A stretch of DNA of 64,000 nucleotides from Bacteroidota bacterium (GCA_018267965.1 JAFDXK010000004.1:1-64000); one strand, 5' to 3'; shown: positions 9,342 through 18,580, counted from the first letter of the stretch. Translations and numbers: made by a program. Notes: generated by a model from the sequence alone, not told the origin.

Positions 9342-10154
9342 ATGTTTGACGCGATACAGGCATCTGCCTCTTTCATAAAAGAAAAAACACATGCATCACC
9401 AAAGATTGGAATTGTATTAGGCAGTGGACTAAGCGGGATACTGGATATTATCACTATACATAATGAAATTGATTATCGTGATATACCGGGCTTTTCTACA
9501 TCTACAGTTGAAGGCCACTCAGGGAAATTGATATCCGGCACCCTTCATGGGAAAGATGTGGTAGTCATGTCAGGAAGACAACATTATTATGAAGGATATA
9601 CATTGCAGGAAATAACATTCCCTATCAGGGTAATGAGGTCTCTGGGAGTTGAGACACTTTTTTTGAGCAACGCTGCAGGAGGCATGAACCCCAATTTCAA
9701 AATCGGGGATATCATGATTATCAATGACCACATCAACTTATTTCCCGAGCATCCATTGCGTGGCAAAAATGATGACAGGATAGGCCCTCGATTCCCGGAT
9801 ATGAGTGAGCCTTATAATCATGCTTTAATAAAATTAGCAATGCAGTCTGCTTCAGCTATAAATATCCAGGTACAAACCGGTGTATATATAGGGCTTCAGG
9901 GACCAACATTTGAAACACCCGCAGAATATAAATGGCTAAGAACCATTGGTGGTGATGCCGTAGGTATGAGCACAGTGCCTGAATGTATTGTAGCTGTGCA
10001 TTGCGGCATGAAAGTATTTGCAACAAGTATTATTACAGACCTGGGATTGATAGGTCATGTCGAAAAAATATCACACGACGAGGTATTAGCCGCAGCAAAT
10101 GCAGCCGCCCCTAAACTCGCTTCTTTAGTTTCTGCTATAATATCAAGAATCTAA
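9342..10154 (+). CDS. Purine nucleoside phosphorylase (trimeric PNP family)
   Basis: This 270-aa enzyme is predicted to split purine nucleosides with phosphate into the free base and (deoxy)ribose-1-phosphate in the cytoplasm (purine salvage). Family motifs are GSGLSG (27-32), EGHSG (57-61), RQHYYEGY with the phosphate/ribose-binding His81 (79-86), SNAAGG (109-114), GPTFETPAE with the base-contacting Glu195, and GMSTVPE (208-214). The position that is Asn243 in the human enzyme is Asp233 here (ITDLG). In studied enzymes that residue shapes 6-oxo versus 6-amino purine preference, so the exact substrate range is uncertain. The length is normal. A -7 box lies just upstream, and the next gene has its own promoter element. 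Confidence 0.9.
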   Translation: MFDAIQASASFIKEKTHASPKIGIVLGSGLSGILDIITIHNEIDYRDIPGFSTSTVEGHSGKLISGTLHGKDVVVMSGRQHYYEGYTLQEITFPIRVMRSLGVETLFLSNAAGGMNPNFKIGDIMIINDHINLFPEHPLRGKNDDRIGPRFPDMSEPYNHALIKLAMQSASAINIQVQTGVYIGLQGPTFETPAEYKWLRTIGGDAVGMSTVPECIVAVHCGMKVFATSIITDLGLIGHVEKISHDEVLAAANAAAPKLASLVSAIISRI

Positions 10155-10167
10155 GTCCTATTATTCT

Positions 10168-10175
10168 AACTTTGT
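10168..10175 (+). promoter_or_regulatory. -7 box for the porin gene
   Basis: TAACTTTG matches TAnnTTTG, 24 bp upstream of the TTG start at 10200. No clear -33 box is visible. Confidence 0.5.
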
Positions 10176-10199
10176 CTCTATATTTAATTATTCATAGCA

Positions 10200-12200
10200 T
10201 TGATTATTCTTCCTAATAGGGTCTTCTATTTTTTAGTACCGCTATTGATGTTTGGGCATATTGCTGGTGCTCAAATACAACCACCGGGCAATGGTATGAA
10301 CCCGGGAGCAAAAAAAGATTCCAGTCAGTTTGTCAAAAGCAATACTTCTGATTGGAAAACAGAAAACGTAAGGATATATTACAAACAGTTGTATTCAGAT
10401 AGGGTATATACACCTGATACTTCAATTCACACTTTCCATAGAAGACTTATAAATTTTACTGACAGAGATTTAGGGAACAGTGGTTCTCCGGTACAACACC
10501 TGTTATTTGTACCTGAATACAGGCTTGGGCCAACTTTGGGATACCATGTGTATGATGGATACAGGTTTGATGCAGATAGTTTGTATTACTACAACACCAG
10601 CAGACCATACTCATTTTTTTCTTACCAATTAGGAGGCAAACAGGAACAATTAGCGCATATAATGCATACGCAGAACATTAAGCCTAACTGGAATTTTGCC
10701 GCGCAATACCGAAAAATAAATTCCCCGGGATATTATAATGTACAACGTACAAGTCACGACAATGCAAGCCTGTCTACACATTATCAGGGCAAAAAACTAC
10801 ATTATGAATTATACAGTGCTCTTGTTTATAATAAAGAACAACAAGATGAAAATGGCGGAATCATCAACATGAACCAGATAGACAGTGTTGAATATAGAGA
10901 CCGAAGAACTATAAGAACTAATTTTCAGGATGAAACATACGGCAACACTGCCAACACTCGTCGCTCCCCGGTTACTAATTCGCTGAGAGATTATGCTGTC
11001 ATACTGCAACATTCCTATGCATTTGGCAAAACAGATACAGTGTATAATGAAGATAGTACCAAGTATAGTTTACAACTAACCCGAAGGTTCAGCATTACAC
11101 ACCGGGCCGAGTTTAGTAGTACAAGACATTTCTTTAAAGATGTCCGCCCGGACTCTTTAAGGTATGCTCCTTTCTTTAGCAACTCATTTATAGGTGGCGG
11201 TAAAGACTCAGTTTATACAAGGCAGGAATGGAACTATATTGATAATAAAATATTACTAAATACATTCCTCGGAAAGCTTGAACATCAAATGCAACTGAGT
11301 GCGGGGCTTGGTAGCAGATACGATCATTTTTCTACTTATTTTCTTCGCGACAAGGCCATTACAAATATCAATAGTACATACTTCACCGCATCACTCAATA
11401 AAGAGGCGCTTCTTGAAAAGCAATGGTCCTATAATATCGACTTCATTAGTTATTTTGCGGGTAGTGCGTCAGGTAACACGATGTTGCGCGCATCGCTGGG
11501 AAAGGACATTAGTAAAACTATTGGCAGCGTTACCCTCAGCATTTCACAGCATATCAATAATGCTCCTTACAATTATACTACTTATTACAATCAGTATGAC
11601 ACCATCCTGCACAGCTTCAATAAAGAAAGTGTTACTACCCTATGTGGCATTTGGCATAATGAGAAATATAAAATTGATTTCGGGGCTCGTAACTATCTTA
11701 TCGGTAATTACATTTATTTAAATGCAGATCAATTGCCAGACCAATATGCCACAACCATAAACCTTACACAACTATGGCTTCGGAAAGTATTTACATGGAA
11801 AATTATCGTATTCGATAATGAGCTTTATTATCAGACATTCAGCTCTGGAGCTCCGTTGAATATACCAAACATAATGGCCCGGCATCAGTTAGGAATAGAA
11901 ACTAATCTTTTCAAAAGTGCTTTGAAAATTGCAACCGGGGTCGAAGTTCGTTATCACAACCCATATACTCCTGCTGGTTACTCGCCATTTTTTAACAGGT
12001 TTTATTATCAGGCAGCTTACTCTCATTATAATGTGCCTGAAGGCAGCATTTTCTTCAATTTTAAGATAAAAAGGTTTAGGGCATACCTGATGCTCGACCA
12101 GGTACAGCAGATATTTTATACTAATACAGTGTTAGGTCCCGGATATGCAGCCCAAAACCTGATGTTCCGTTTTGGCTTCAATTGGGTACTTATTAATTAG
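10200..12200 (+). CDS. Putative outer-membrane porin (Porin_10-like)
   Basis: The 666-aa product starts at TTG, giving the signal peptide MIILPNRVFYFLVPLLMFGH with cleavage near GAQ; the first in-frame ATG would remove half of it, so TTG is preferred. After a short mature N-terminus come PYSFFSYQLGGKQEQ and many alternating aromatic/polar strands. The C-terminus ends in RFGFNWVLIN, typical of outer-membrane beta-barrels. The pattern matches the Bacteroidota putative-porin family. It probably forms a channel for small solutes, but the substrate is unknown. It follows the nucleoside phosphorylase gene by 45 bp with its own -7 box. No terminator is visible before sucA. Confidence 0.8.
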   Translation: MIILPNRVFYFLVPLLMFGHIAGAQIQPPGNGMNPGAKKDSSQFVKSNTSDWKTENVRIYYKQLYSDRVYTPDTSIHTFHRRLINFTDRDLGNSGSPVQHLLFVPEYRLGPTLGYHVYDGYRFDADSLYYYNTSRPYSFFSYQLGGKQEQLAHIMHTQNIKPNWNFAAQYRKINSPGYYNVQRTSHDNASLSTHYQGKKLHYELYSALVYNKEQQDENGGIINMNQIDSVEYRDRRTIRTNFQDETYGNTANTRRSPVTNSLRDYAVILQHSYAFGKTDTVYNEDSTKYSLQLTRRFSITHRAEFSSTRHFFKDVRPDSLRYAPFFSNSFIGGGKDSVYTRQEWNYIDNKILLNTFLGKLEHQMQLSAGLGSRYDHFSTYFLRDKAITNINSTYFTASLNKEALLEKQWSYNIDFISYFAGSASGNTMLRASLGKDISKTIGSVTLSISQHINNAPYNYTTYYNQYDTILHSFNKESVTTLCGIWHNEKYKIDFGARNYLIGNYIYLNADQLPDQYATTINLTQLWLRKVFTWKIIVFDNELYYQTFSSGAPLNIPNIMARHQLGIETNLFKSALKIATGVEVRYHNPYTPAGYSPFFNRFYYQAAYSHYNVPEGSIFFNFKIKRFRAYLMLDQVQQIFYTNTVLGPGYAAQNLMFRFGFNWVLIN

Positions 12201-12258
12201 TCACATATCATTTTCCTTCATAATATACATTTCTAATATCCAATTTTGCATTTTGCAT

Positions 12259-12266
12259 TAAATTTG
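12259..12266 (+). promoter_or_regulatory. -7 box for sucA
   Basis: TAAATTTG matches TAnnTTTG. Transcription from here would start near 12272, so translation must begin downstream, which supports the ATG at 12320 over the GTG at 12266. No -33 box at the usual spacing. Confidence 0.5.
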
Positions 12267-12319
12267 TGAGCCTTTTTGAAAGGGCTTTTTTGATTACAAA
12301 TCTGCCGATAGACGGTTAC

Positions 12320-15076
12320 ATGATGAAAGATTTTTCGTACGTGATGAATTCACACCCCTCTTATGTTGAGTCACTTTATGATGACTATCTAAAGAATCCT
12401 ACCTCAGTTGACCCTGAATTGAAAAAATTCTTTGAAGGTTTTGATTTTGCATTTTCAAAATCAGGCACCAACGGTCATGCTGCTACAACAGTTACGTTAG
12501 ATAAAACACCTGTTGGTAATGAACAGGTAGCTAAAGAATTAAGCGTATACAGTTTGATTCGTAGTTATTGGAAGAGAGGTCATTTAGTTGCAACAACAAA
12601 TCCAATTCGCCCCCGCAAAGACCGCAAACCTCATTTGAGCTTATCGGACTTCAACTTGAGCGACGCCGATTTGAATACAGAATTTAGTGCGGGTGCATTC
12701 GTTGGCTTGGGTAAAGCCACACTAAATGCCATCATCGATAAACTGAAAAAATTATACACCAGCGATGTTGGTGTCGAGTATACATACATCAACAACTACG
12801 ATACTTGCATGTGGGTGCAGCGCGAGTTCGAGGCGATGATGCAAAGTGAAATATCGCTTGATGAAAAGAAACGTATACTTGAGAAATTGAACGAAGGTGT
12901 CATCTTTGAAAAATTCCTTCACACAAAGTATATAGGTCAAAAACGCTTTAGTCTCGAAGGCGGTGAAAGCACTATACCTGCTTTGGATACAATTATTAAT
13001 AGTGCCGCAGATGCAGGTGTAAAAGAAGTCGTGATAGGTATGGCTCACCGTGGTCGTCTGAATGTACTTACTAATACTCTTCGTAAAACATATGAGCAGG
13101 TGTTCTCTGAATTTGAAGGGAACATGCCTGCTGATACTACTATGGGCAGTGGCGACGTAAAATATCACCTCGGCTTCCGTAGTAATATTCAAACTCCTAA
13201 TGGCAAGGAGATAAATGTACAGCTTACACCAAACCCTTCGCACCTTGAAGTAGTAGACCCTGTAGTAGCAGGCTTCTCACGCGCTAAGGCTGATATTCTT
13301 TATAACAATGAATATGATGCAGTTTTACCTATACTCATTCATGGAGATTCTGCTGTTGCAGGCCAGGGTGTAGTATATGAATTACTGCAAATGAGCAAAC
13401 TACCAGGTTATTCAACAGGTGGCACTATTCACTTCGTTATCAATAACCAGATAGGATTTACTACAGACTTTGATGAGGCGCGTTCTGCGGATTATTGCAC
13501 TAGTGTAGCGTCAATGGTTCAGGCACCGGTTATTCACGTAAATGGTGATGACCCTGAAGCTGTTGTTAAAGCCGCTAAGCTTGCTGTTAAATACAGGCAG
13601 GAGTTTAATCAGGATATCTTTATTGATATGGTATGCTATCGTAAGCATGGACACAATGAAGGTGATGACCCAAGCTTTACTCAACCTCAGTTATATGACC
13701 TGATAAAAGTACACCCAAATCCGCGTGAGGTATATACTCAGCATTTGCTTAAAAATGGTACTTCTGATGCTCAGGAGTTGGCAAAGCAAATGGAGAAAAC
13801 TTTTTGGGACGATCTGCAACAACGCTTGGATGGGCTGAAACAAAAGCCTTTACCATATGAATTGCAGGCACCTGAAAAAGCATGGTCACAAATGCACCGT
13901 GCTGGTGGTAATGATTTTGCTCAATCTCCAGACACAAGCCTTACAACAACAGAGGTCGACAAACTGTTTAAAGCCCTGATGAATATTCCATCTGACTTTA
14001 AGCCTTTACGTAAAATTCAGAAACTACTTGACGAGAAAATAAAACTGTACGAAGAGAAGAAGCAGCTCGATTGGGCTACAGGCGAATTAATGGCTTATGC
14101 TAGTTTGTTGACTGAAGGTATTCCTGTTCGTTTGAGCGGGCAAGATGTAGAACGTGGTACTTTCTCTCACAGGCATGTAGTGTTACATGACGAAGCAACA
14201 AATAAAGAATATAGCAGGCTTAGCCAGTTAAGTGAAAAGCAAGCAAGGTTCCAGGTTTATAATTCATTATTGAGCGAATTTGCAGTGCTTGGTTTTGAAT
14301 ATGGCTATTCTATCGCCAATCCTCATTCATTAACCATATGGGAAGCTCAGTTTGGCGACTTTGCTAATGGCGCCCAAACAGTTATCGACCAATACATCGC
14401 TTCATCAGAAACCAAATGGCAAAAAATGAGCGGGCTGGTAATGTTGTTGCCTCACGGCTACGAAGGACAGGGACCGGAACACTCTTCTGCTCGTTTAGAA
14501 CGTTTCTTACAGCTTTGCGCTGAAAACAATATTGTTATTACCAACATTACTACTGCTGCTAACTTGTTCCACATGTTCCGCAGGCAGTTAAAATGGAATT
14601 TCCGCAAACCATTGGTTAATTTCTCGCCTAAAGCAAACCTGCGCCACCCGCGTGCTTGTTCTGCTATTGAAGAATTTACTACAGGTGGATTTAAAGAGGT
14701 GATTGATGATGCTACTATTAAAACAGCAAGTAAGGTGAAACGTGTACTACTATGTAGCGGTAAGATATACTTCGACCTGAGTGAAAAACAACTTGCAGAA
14801 AACAGGCAGGATGTAGCTATTGTTCGTTTGGAACAAATTCATCCATTCCCTGCTGCGCAAATTGAAGAACTGAAAGCAAAATATAAAAAAGCAGAATGGG
14901 TTTGGGTGCAGGAAGAACCACGTAATATGGGTGCCTTAGGCTTCCTGACTTTAAATACAGAAGGTGTTGTAAATAAGTACCTGTCACGCCCTTCAAGCGC
15001 AGCGTCTGCTACCGGTTTCAGCAAAATGCATGCTAAAGAACAACAGGCTCTAGTAGACCAGGCATTTAATATTTAA
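12320..15076 (+). CDS. sucA: 2-oxoglutarate dehydrogenase E1 component
   Basis: This thiamine-diphosphate subunit decarboxylates 2-oxoglutarate and passes the succinyl group to the E2 lipoyl domain in the TCA cycle. At 918 aa it has the usual family length. The N-terminus has the short E2-binding helix (SHPSYVESLYDDYLKNP). Core motifs follow in order: MAHRGRLNVL, HGDSAVAGQGVVYE, GGTIHFVINNQIGFTT, YRKHGHNEGDDP, and the transketolase-like half with LLPHGYEGQGPEHSSARLE and NFSPKANLRHP. I place the start at 12320 because the -7 box overlaps the upstream GTG; a second ATG follows immediately. The E2 gene is not next to it, since a terminator follows. Confidence 0.95.
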   Translation: MMKDFSYVMNSHPSYVESLYDDYLKNPTSVDPELKKFFEGFDFAFSKSGTNGHAATTVTLDKTPVGNEQVAKELSVYSLIRSYWKRGHLVATTNPIRPRKDRKPHLSLSDFNLSDADLNTEFSAGAFVGLGKATLNAIIDKLKKLYTSDVGVEYTYINNYDTCMWVQREFEAMMQSEISLDEKKRILEKLNEGVIFEKFLHTKYIGQKRFSLEGGESTIPALDTIINSAADAGVKEVVIGMAHRGRLNVLTNTLRKTYEQVFSEFEGNMPADTTMGSGDVKYHLGFRSNIQTPNGKEINVQLTPNPSHLEVVDPVVAGFSRAKADILYNNEYDAVLPILIHGDSAVAGQGVVYELLQMSKLPGYSTGGTIHFVINNQIGFTTDFDEARSADYCTSVASMVQAPVIHVNGDDPEAVVKAAKLAVKYRQEFNQDIFIDMVCYRKHGHNEGDDPSFTQPQLYDLIKVHPNPREVYTQHLLKNGTSDAQELAKQMEKTFWDDLQQRLDGLKQKPLPYELQAPEKAWSQMHRAGGNDFAQSPDTSLTTTEVDKLFKALMNIPSDFKPLRKIQKLLDEKIKLYEEKKQLDWATGELMAYASLLTEGIPVRLSGQDVERGTFSHRHVVLHDEATNKEYSRLSQLSEKQARFQVYNSLLSEFAVLGFEYGYSIANPHSLTIWEAQFGDFANGAQTVIDQYIASSETKWQKMSGLVMLLPHGYEGQGPEHSSARLERFLQLCAENNIVITNITTAANLFHMFRRQLKWNFRKPLVNFSPKANLRHPRACSAIEEFTTGGFKEVIDDATIKTASKVKRVLLCSGKIYFDLSEKQLAENRQDVAIVRLEQIHPFPAAQIEELKAKYKKAEWVWVQEEPRNMGALGFLTLNTEGVVNKYLSRPSSAASATGFSKMHAKEQQALVDQAFNI

Positions 15077-15095
15077 TAAGGATGAAATAATTGAC

Positions 15096-15124
15096 AAAAG
15101 CGAAGCATTTAGCTTCGCTTTTTT
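15096..15124. terminator. Bidirectional terminator between sucA and the TMEM175 gene
   Basis: AAAAGCGAAGC / GCTTCGCTTTT is a perfect 11-bp stem with a 5-nt loop and A/T tracts on both sides. It can stop sucA transcription and that of the convergent gene ending at 15123. Confidence 0.9.
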
Positions 15125-15701
15125 ATTCACTCAAACTTTTTTCTATTTCCTTACTAGGTATTATCCAAAGTATGGCCACAAATACAATAATAGCTATAGA
15201 AATGTTTGTGTTTATATAAGCTAAGGGGATAGCAGCCAAGTAACAGGCAGTAGATAGTACCCCTTTCCCTTTTTGTCTTTCTAATGCTTCTTTTACAGCC
15301 GTATCATGCTTATACGTTTTGATGATATTGCGCCTGAGAATATCATAAGAAAACCCGCAAATGAAGAACAAGGCCGAGTATATCATTACAGGCTCTTTTT
15401 GGGTACCGTTTTCTCCCAGCCATGCAGTGGCAAAGGGTACTAACGATAACCAAAACAATAAATTATGGTTACTCCACATAATTCTTGCATTCACCTGTTT
15501 CACGGTGTGCATCATATGATGGTGATTATTCCAGTATATGCATATGAATACAAAACTCAACATATAACTCAACAATACCGGCAACAAGTCACGTATTGCA
15601 TGCCAGTCTGTAGAATGCGGCACTTTTATTTCCAATACCATTATCGTAATAATGATAGCCAATACGCCGTCGCTAAATGCTTCTAATCTTGTCTTATTCA
15701 T
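15123..15701 (-). CDS. TMEM175-family (DUF1211) membrane protein, copy 1
   Basis: This is a 192-aa multi-pass inner-membrane protein. The N-terminal signature RLEAFSDGVLAIIITIMVLE (residues 5-24) is the TMEM175 filter-helix motif; bacterial members of the family are potassium-permeable channels. About five or six hydrophobic segments follow, with a conserved WxNHHHMMH stretch near residue 60. The family-level channel function is established for some relatives; K+ transport by this protein is inference. It is convergent with sucA and shares a terminator with it. A second, more divergent member lies at 43611-44255. Confidence 0.82.
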   Translation of the reverse strand: MNKTRLEAFSDGVLAIIITIMVLEIKVPHSTDWHAIRDLLPVLLSYMLSFVFICIYWNNHHHMMHTVKQVNARIMWSNHNLLFWLSLVPFATAWLGENGTQKEPVMIYSALFFICGFSYDILRRNIIKTYKHDTAVKEALERQKGKGVLSTACYLAAIPLAYINTNISIAIIVFVAILWIIPSKEIEKSLSE

Positions 15702-15786
15702 CTGTAAAACACCTTAGAAAATAAAAATAAAGCTAATATATTGTATCCTTATTTAGAATTAAAGGATTAAATCGCCTCATTTATAT

Positions 15787-15794
15787 TATTTTTG
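15787..15794 (+). promoter_or_regulatory. -7 box for the ACP-ketosynthase cassette
   Basis: TATTTTTG matches TAnnTTTG and lies 19 bp before the ACP start codon. No matching -33 box is seen. Confidence 0.5.
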
Positions 15795-15813
15795 CGCGAC
15801 ACCTGATTTTGAT

Positions 15814-16071
15814 ATGGAAGATTTGAAATTAACGCTCAAGCAACAAATCATTGAATCGCTGAACCTGCAAGGTATGACTCCAGCAGACATCGATGATAAC
15901 GCTCCGTTATTTGGCGAAGGGCTTGGCCTCGATAGTATTGATTCTCTTGAATTGATGGTACTGCTGGAACGTAATTATGGCATCAAAATAGAAGATGCCC
16001 GCGAAGGCCGTAAAGTATTGCAGTCTGTACAATCTATGGCTGAATACATACAAGAAAACCGCAAAATATAA
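15814..16071 (+). CDS. Acyl carrier protein
   Basis: This 85-aa acidic protein has the carrier motif LGLDSIDSLELM. Ser41 is the predicted attachment site for 4'-phosphopantetheine, which would hold the growing acyl chain as a thioester. The remainder follows the four-helix ACP pattern and ends in a basic tail. It is the first gene of a three-gene unit with two ketosynthase-like genes (12 bp to the next). The linkage implies a dedicated carrier for that pair and not the housekeeping fatty-acid ACP, which usually sits beside fabF or rnc. Confidence 0.88.
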   Translation: MEDLKLTLKQQIIESLNLQGMTPADIDDNAPLFGEGLGLDSIDSLELMVLLERNYGIKIEDAREGRKVLQSVQSMAEYIQENRKI

Positions 16072-16083
16072 CAGCCGCACCAC

Positions 16084-17295
16084 ATGGCGGAAAGAATAGT
16101 TGTTACATCACTGGGAATATTATCCGCTTTAGGTAATGGTCTTGATGCAAACCTGCATGCACTAAAAGCTAAAAAAACAGGCTTGCAATACGCTAAGCAT
16201 CTACAAACTGTACATGCAAAAGACTTTCTTTTGGGCGAGGTAGATATGAGCAATGATGAATTATCATCATTGCTAGGATTACCAACTGGAGACAACGGCT
16301 ACACACGTACTACCCTGCTTGCATTAATTGCCATGAAGGAATTGATGCAGGGTATTGATAAAAACCAATTGCAGGAAGAAGGTTTTGCTTTTATTAATGC
16401 CAATACGGTTGGTGGCATGTGCTCTGTGGAGAATATGTACCTCGATTTCCTGTCTGATAAAACAGAAGGCAGCTTTACCAATTATATCGACACATTAGAT
16501 TGCGCTGAAAGTACGTTGAACGTCACTAAGTATTTTGACGTTTCCCCTTTTACAGCTACCATCAGCACAGCTTGCTCATCGTCTGCTAATGCAGTGATAC
16601 TGGGCGCAAGAATGATTCAACAAGAGCTAGTAAAACGTGCAATATGCGGCGGATGTGATGCATTGAGCCGTTTCACATTGAATGGTTTTAACTCACTTAA
16701 GAACGTAGATAAAGAACCTTGCCGTCCTTTTGATAACACACGTTTTGGATTGAACCTGGGTGAAGGTGCGGGTTATCTGTTATTAGAAACTGAAAAATCT
16801 GCCAAAGAACGTGGTGCAGAAATCATAGCTGTACTATCAGGCTATGCAAACACCAACGATGCTTACCACCCTACTGCCCCGTCTCCCAATGGCGACGGTG
16901 CATACAATACTATGCGATTAGCATTAGACAAAGCGGGTTTAAATCCTGCTGATATCAGTTACATTAATGCACATGGTACAGCAACTATAAATAATGACGC
17001 AGCTGAAGGAAAAGCCATTGAAAGATTATTTGAAAACAATGTGCCTTATTTCAGCTCTACCAAACCATATACAGGACATACCTTAGCAGCTGCCGGTAGC
17101 ATTGAAGCCATATTCAGTGTTGGTGCTATGCAACGGCAAATGATATTACCTAACCTCAACTTTACAACTCCTATGGAGGATGTAAATATTCAGCCCGCCA
17201 CATCAGTTATTGAAAACACTATGGTCAATCATGTATTGAGCAATTCATTTGGTTTTGGCGGCAATAATGTTTCTCTCATATTCAGTAAAACATAA
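16084..17295 (+). CDS. Beta-ketoacyl-ACP synthase, catalytically complete (FabF-like)
   Basis: This 403-aa thiolase-fold enzyme is predicted to condense malonyl-ACP with an acyl primer. The catalytic residues are all present: Cys164 in STACSSSAN, His297 in INAHGTAT, Lys327 and His332 in KPYTGHTLAAAG, and the C-terminal NSFGFGGNN loop. It lies 12 bp after the ACP gene, and its stop overlaps the next start as TAATG, so the active and inactive synthases are translationally coupled, as in KS/chain-length-factor pairs. The product is unknown. There are no nearby dehydratase, reductase or acyltransferase genes, so the cassette must borrow these or be incomplete. Confidence 0.88.
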   Translation: MAERIVVTSLGILSALGNGLDANLHALKAKKTGLQYAKHLQTVHAKDFLLGEVDMSNDELSSLLGLPTGDNGYTRTTLLALIAMKELMQGIDKNQLQEEGFAFINANTVGGMCSVENMYLDFLSDKTEGSFTNYIDTLDCAESTLNVTKYFDVSPFTATISTACSSSANAVILGARMIQQELVKRAICGGCDALSRFTLNGFNSLKNVDKEPCRPFDNTRFGLNLGEGAGYLLLETEKSAKERGAEIIAVLSGYANTNDAYHPTAPSPNGDGAYNTMRLALDKAGLNPADISYINAHGTATINNDAAEGKAIERLFENNVPYFSSTKPYTGHTLAAAGSIEAIFSVGAMQRQMILPNLNFTTPMEDVNIQPATSVIENTMVNHVLSNSFGFGGNNVSLIFSKT

Positions 17296-18356
17296 TGAAG
17301 CCTGTTTACATATCATCTGCAGCAGCATTATCACCGCAACACAGCTTTGATAATGAAGAGCTATTACCTGATATTGTAAGTACAGATACCGGGAAATTGT
17401 ATGTTATAGATACCGACTATTCTAAATTCATCAATCCTGTTGCTATACGCCGCATGAGTCGTATACTGAAAATTGGTATCAGCACAGGTATGAGGGCTGT
17501 TCAGCTTTCGAATCATCCTATAAACGGTATCATTACTGGTACGGGGCGCGGTAGCATGAGGGATATGGAATTGTTCCTTGGCGATATGATAAAGCTGAAT
17601 GAAGAAGCACTTAATCCTACATACTTCATACAAAGCACTTACAACTCCGTAAACGGCTGGTTGGCTATGCAAACCAAATGCACTGGCTATAACCAAACCT
17701 ATGTGCATCGTGGACATTCGTTAGAAATGGCGTTGCTTGATGCACAGATGCTACTGAATGAAACGGAAGAGCCTCAAACATATCTTGTTGGTGGCTTGGA
17801 CGAAATGACCGAAGATTATTTCCTCGTAAAAAGCAAAAAGGGCTATTGGAAGAAGGATATTCCAAACAGCTTGCAACTACTCAAACATAATGATACTCCC
17901 GGCAGTATAGGTGGTGAAGGTGCTGCTTTCTTTACACTCACTAATCAAGCTGAAAATGCTATGTGTAAATTGGCAGCCATCAATATCATCCAAAACCCTA
18001 CAGAAGATATAATAAAGGCTGCTATTGATAAAACGTTAGCTGATAATAATATCAACATCAAAGATGTAGATGTTGTACTATGCGGACTTAGCGGCGATAA
18101 CCGTTTCGACCATCTGTATAAATCTGTGTTTGATAACATGACTGCGCATACCACCATTGCGGCATTCAAACATTTGGTAGGCGAATACGATACCAGCACA
18201 GGTTTTGCCATGTGGTTGGCTACAGAATTATTCAAACACCAGCAAATTCCTGAAGTAATCATTCAGAAGAAAGGCATTCATCCTGACATCAAAAACATAC
18301 TTATCGTTAACCACTATATTCTCAATAGTGCGAGTATCATTTTATTGCAACTGTAA
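17295..18356 (+). CDS. Ketosynthase homolog lacking the catalytic triad (chain-length-factor-like)
   Basis: The 353-aa protein keeps the overall ketosynthase plan (TGTGRGSMRDMELF; NSVNGWLAMQ) but not the active site. Where the partner has TACSSS it has YVHRGHS, with Arg139 at the Cys position. The two catalytic histidines are also missing: VVLCGLSGDN replaces the NAHGT region and LVGEYDTSTG replaces the TGHTLAA region. Complete loss of the triad together with a TAATG-coupled active synthase fits a non-catalytic heterodimer partner of the chain-length-factor type. It is about 50 residues shorter than the active enzyme. The role is inferred from context. It converges on a small membrane-protein gene with no gap. 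Confidence 0.75.
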   Translation: MKPVYISSAAALSPQHSFDNEELLPDIVSTDTGKLYVIDTDYSKFINPVAIRRMSRILKIGISTGMRAVQLSNHPINGIITGTGRGSMRDMELFLGDMIKLNEEALNPTYFIQSTYNSVNGWLAMQTKCTGYNQTYVHRGHSLEMALLDAQMLLNETEEPQTYLVGGLDEMTEDYFLVKSKKGYWKKDIPNSLQLLKHNDTPGSIGGEGAAFFTLTNQAENAMCKLAAINIIQNPTEDIIKAAIDKTLADNNINIKDVDVVLCGLSGDNRFDHLYKSVFDNMTAHTTIAAFKHLVGEYDTSTGFAMWLATELFKHQQIPEVIIQKKGIHPDIKNILIVNHYILNSASIILLQL

Positions 18357-18569
18357 CTATATTTTCTCTTTTATATCGTGCTTAGCGGAAAATGAGTAAA
18401 TGACAGCTACTATCAGCGCCTTAAATACAGTACCGTAAATTTCTTTCCATGTCAAGTTAGTCATCACTTCTTTCATGGTTGAACTAAATACTAACTCAAC
18501 AATAACATGTATGATGAAAAAGAGCGGGATAAATATTAGAAACCACTTTATAAACTTTGGTATGTTCAT
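18357..18569 (-). CDS. Small two-helix membrane protein, unknown
   Basis: I do not recognise this 70-aa protein. Residues 7-29 and about 44-62 are hydrophobic enough to span the membrane, leaving a short basic/acidic C-terminal tail (KHDIKEKI). It begins 11 bp after the anti-sigma factor gene stops, in the same direction, so it is likely the last gene of the dnaG-def-sigma run. Its stop codon directly abuts the stop of the convergent ketosynthase-like gene. A link to the sigma/anti-sigma pair is possible only by position. Confidence 0.6.
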   Translation of the reverse strand: MNIPKFIKWFLIFIPLFFIIHVIVELVFSSTMKEVMTNLTWKEIYGTVFKALIVAVIYSFSAKHDIKEKI

Positions 18570-18580
18570 AAAACTGAAAT

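Noticed and set aside
12752-13243. 163-codon frame on the minus strand inside sucA
   Set aside because: It lies wholly antisense to the well-conserved sucA core and its translation has no recognisable domain; it is a composition shadow.
15814-18356. Full aryl-polyene or flexirubin cluster
   Set aside because: Only ACP and two ketosynthase-like genes are present; no other expected genes occur in the neighbourhood.
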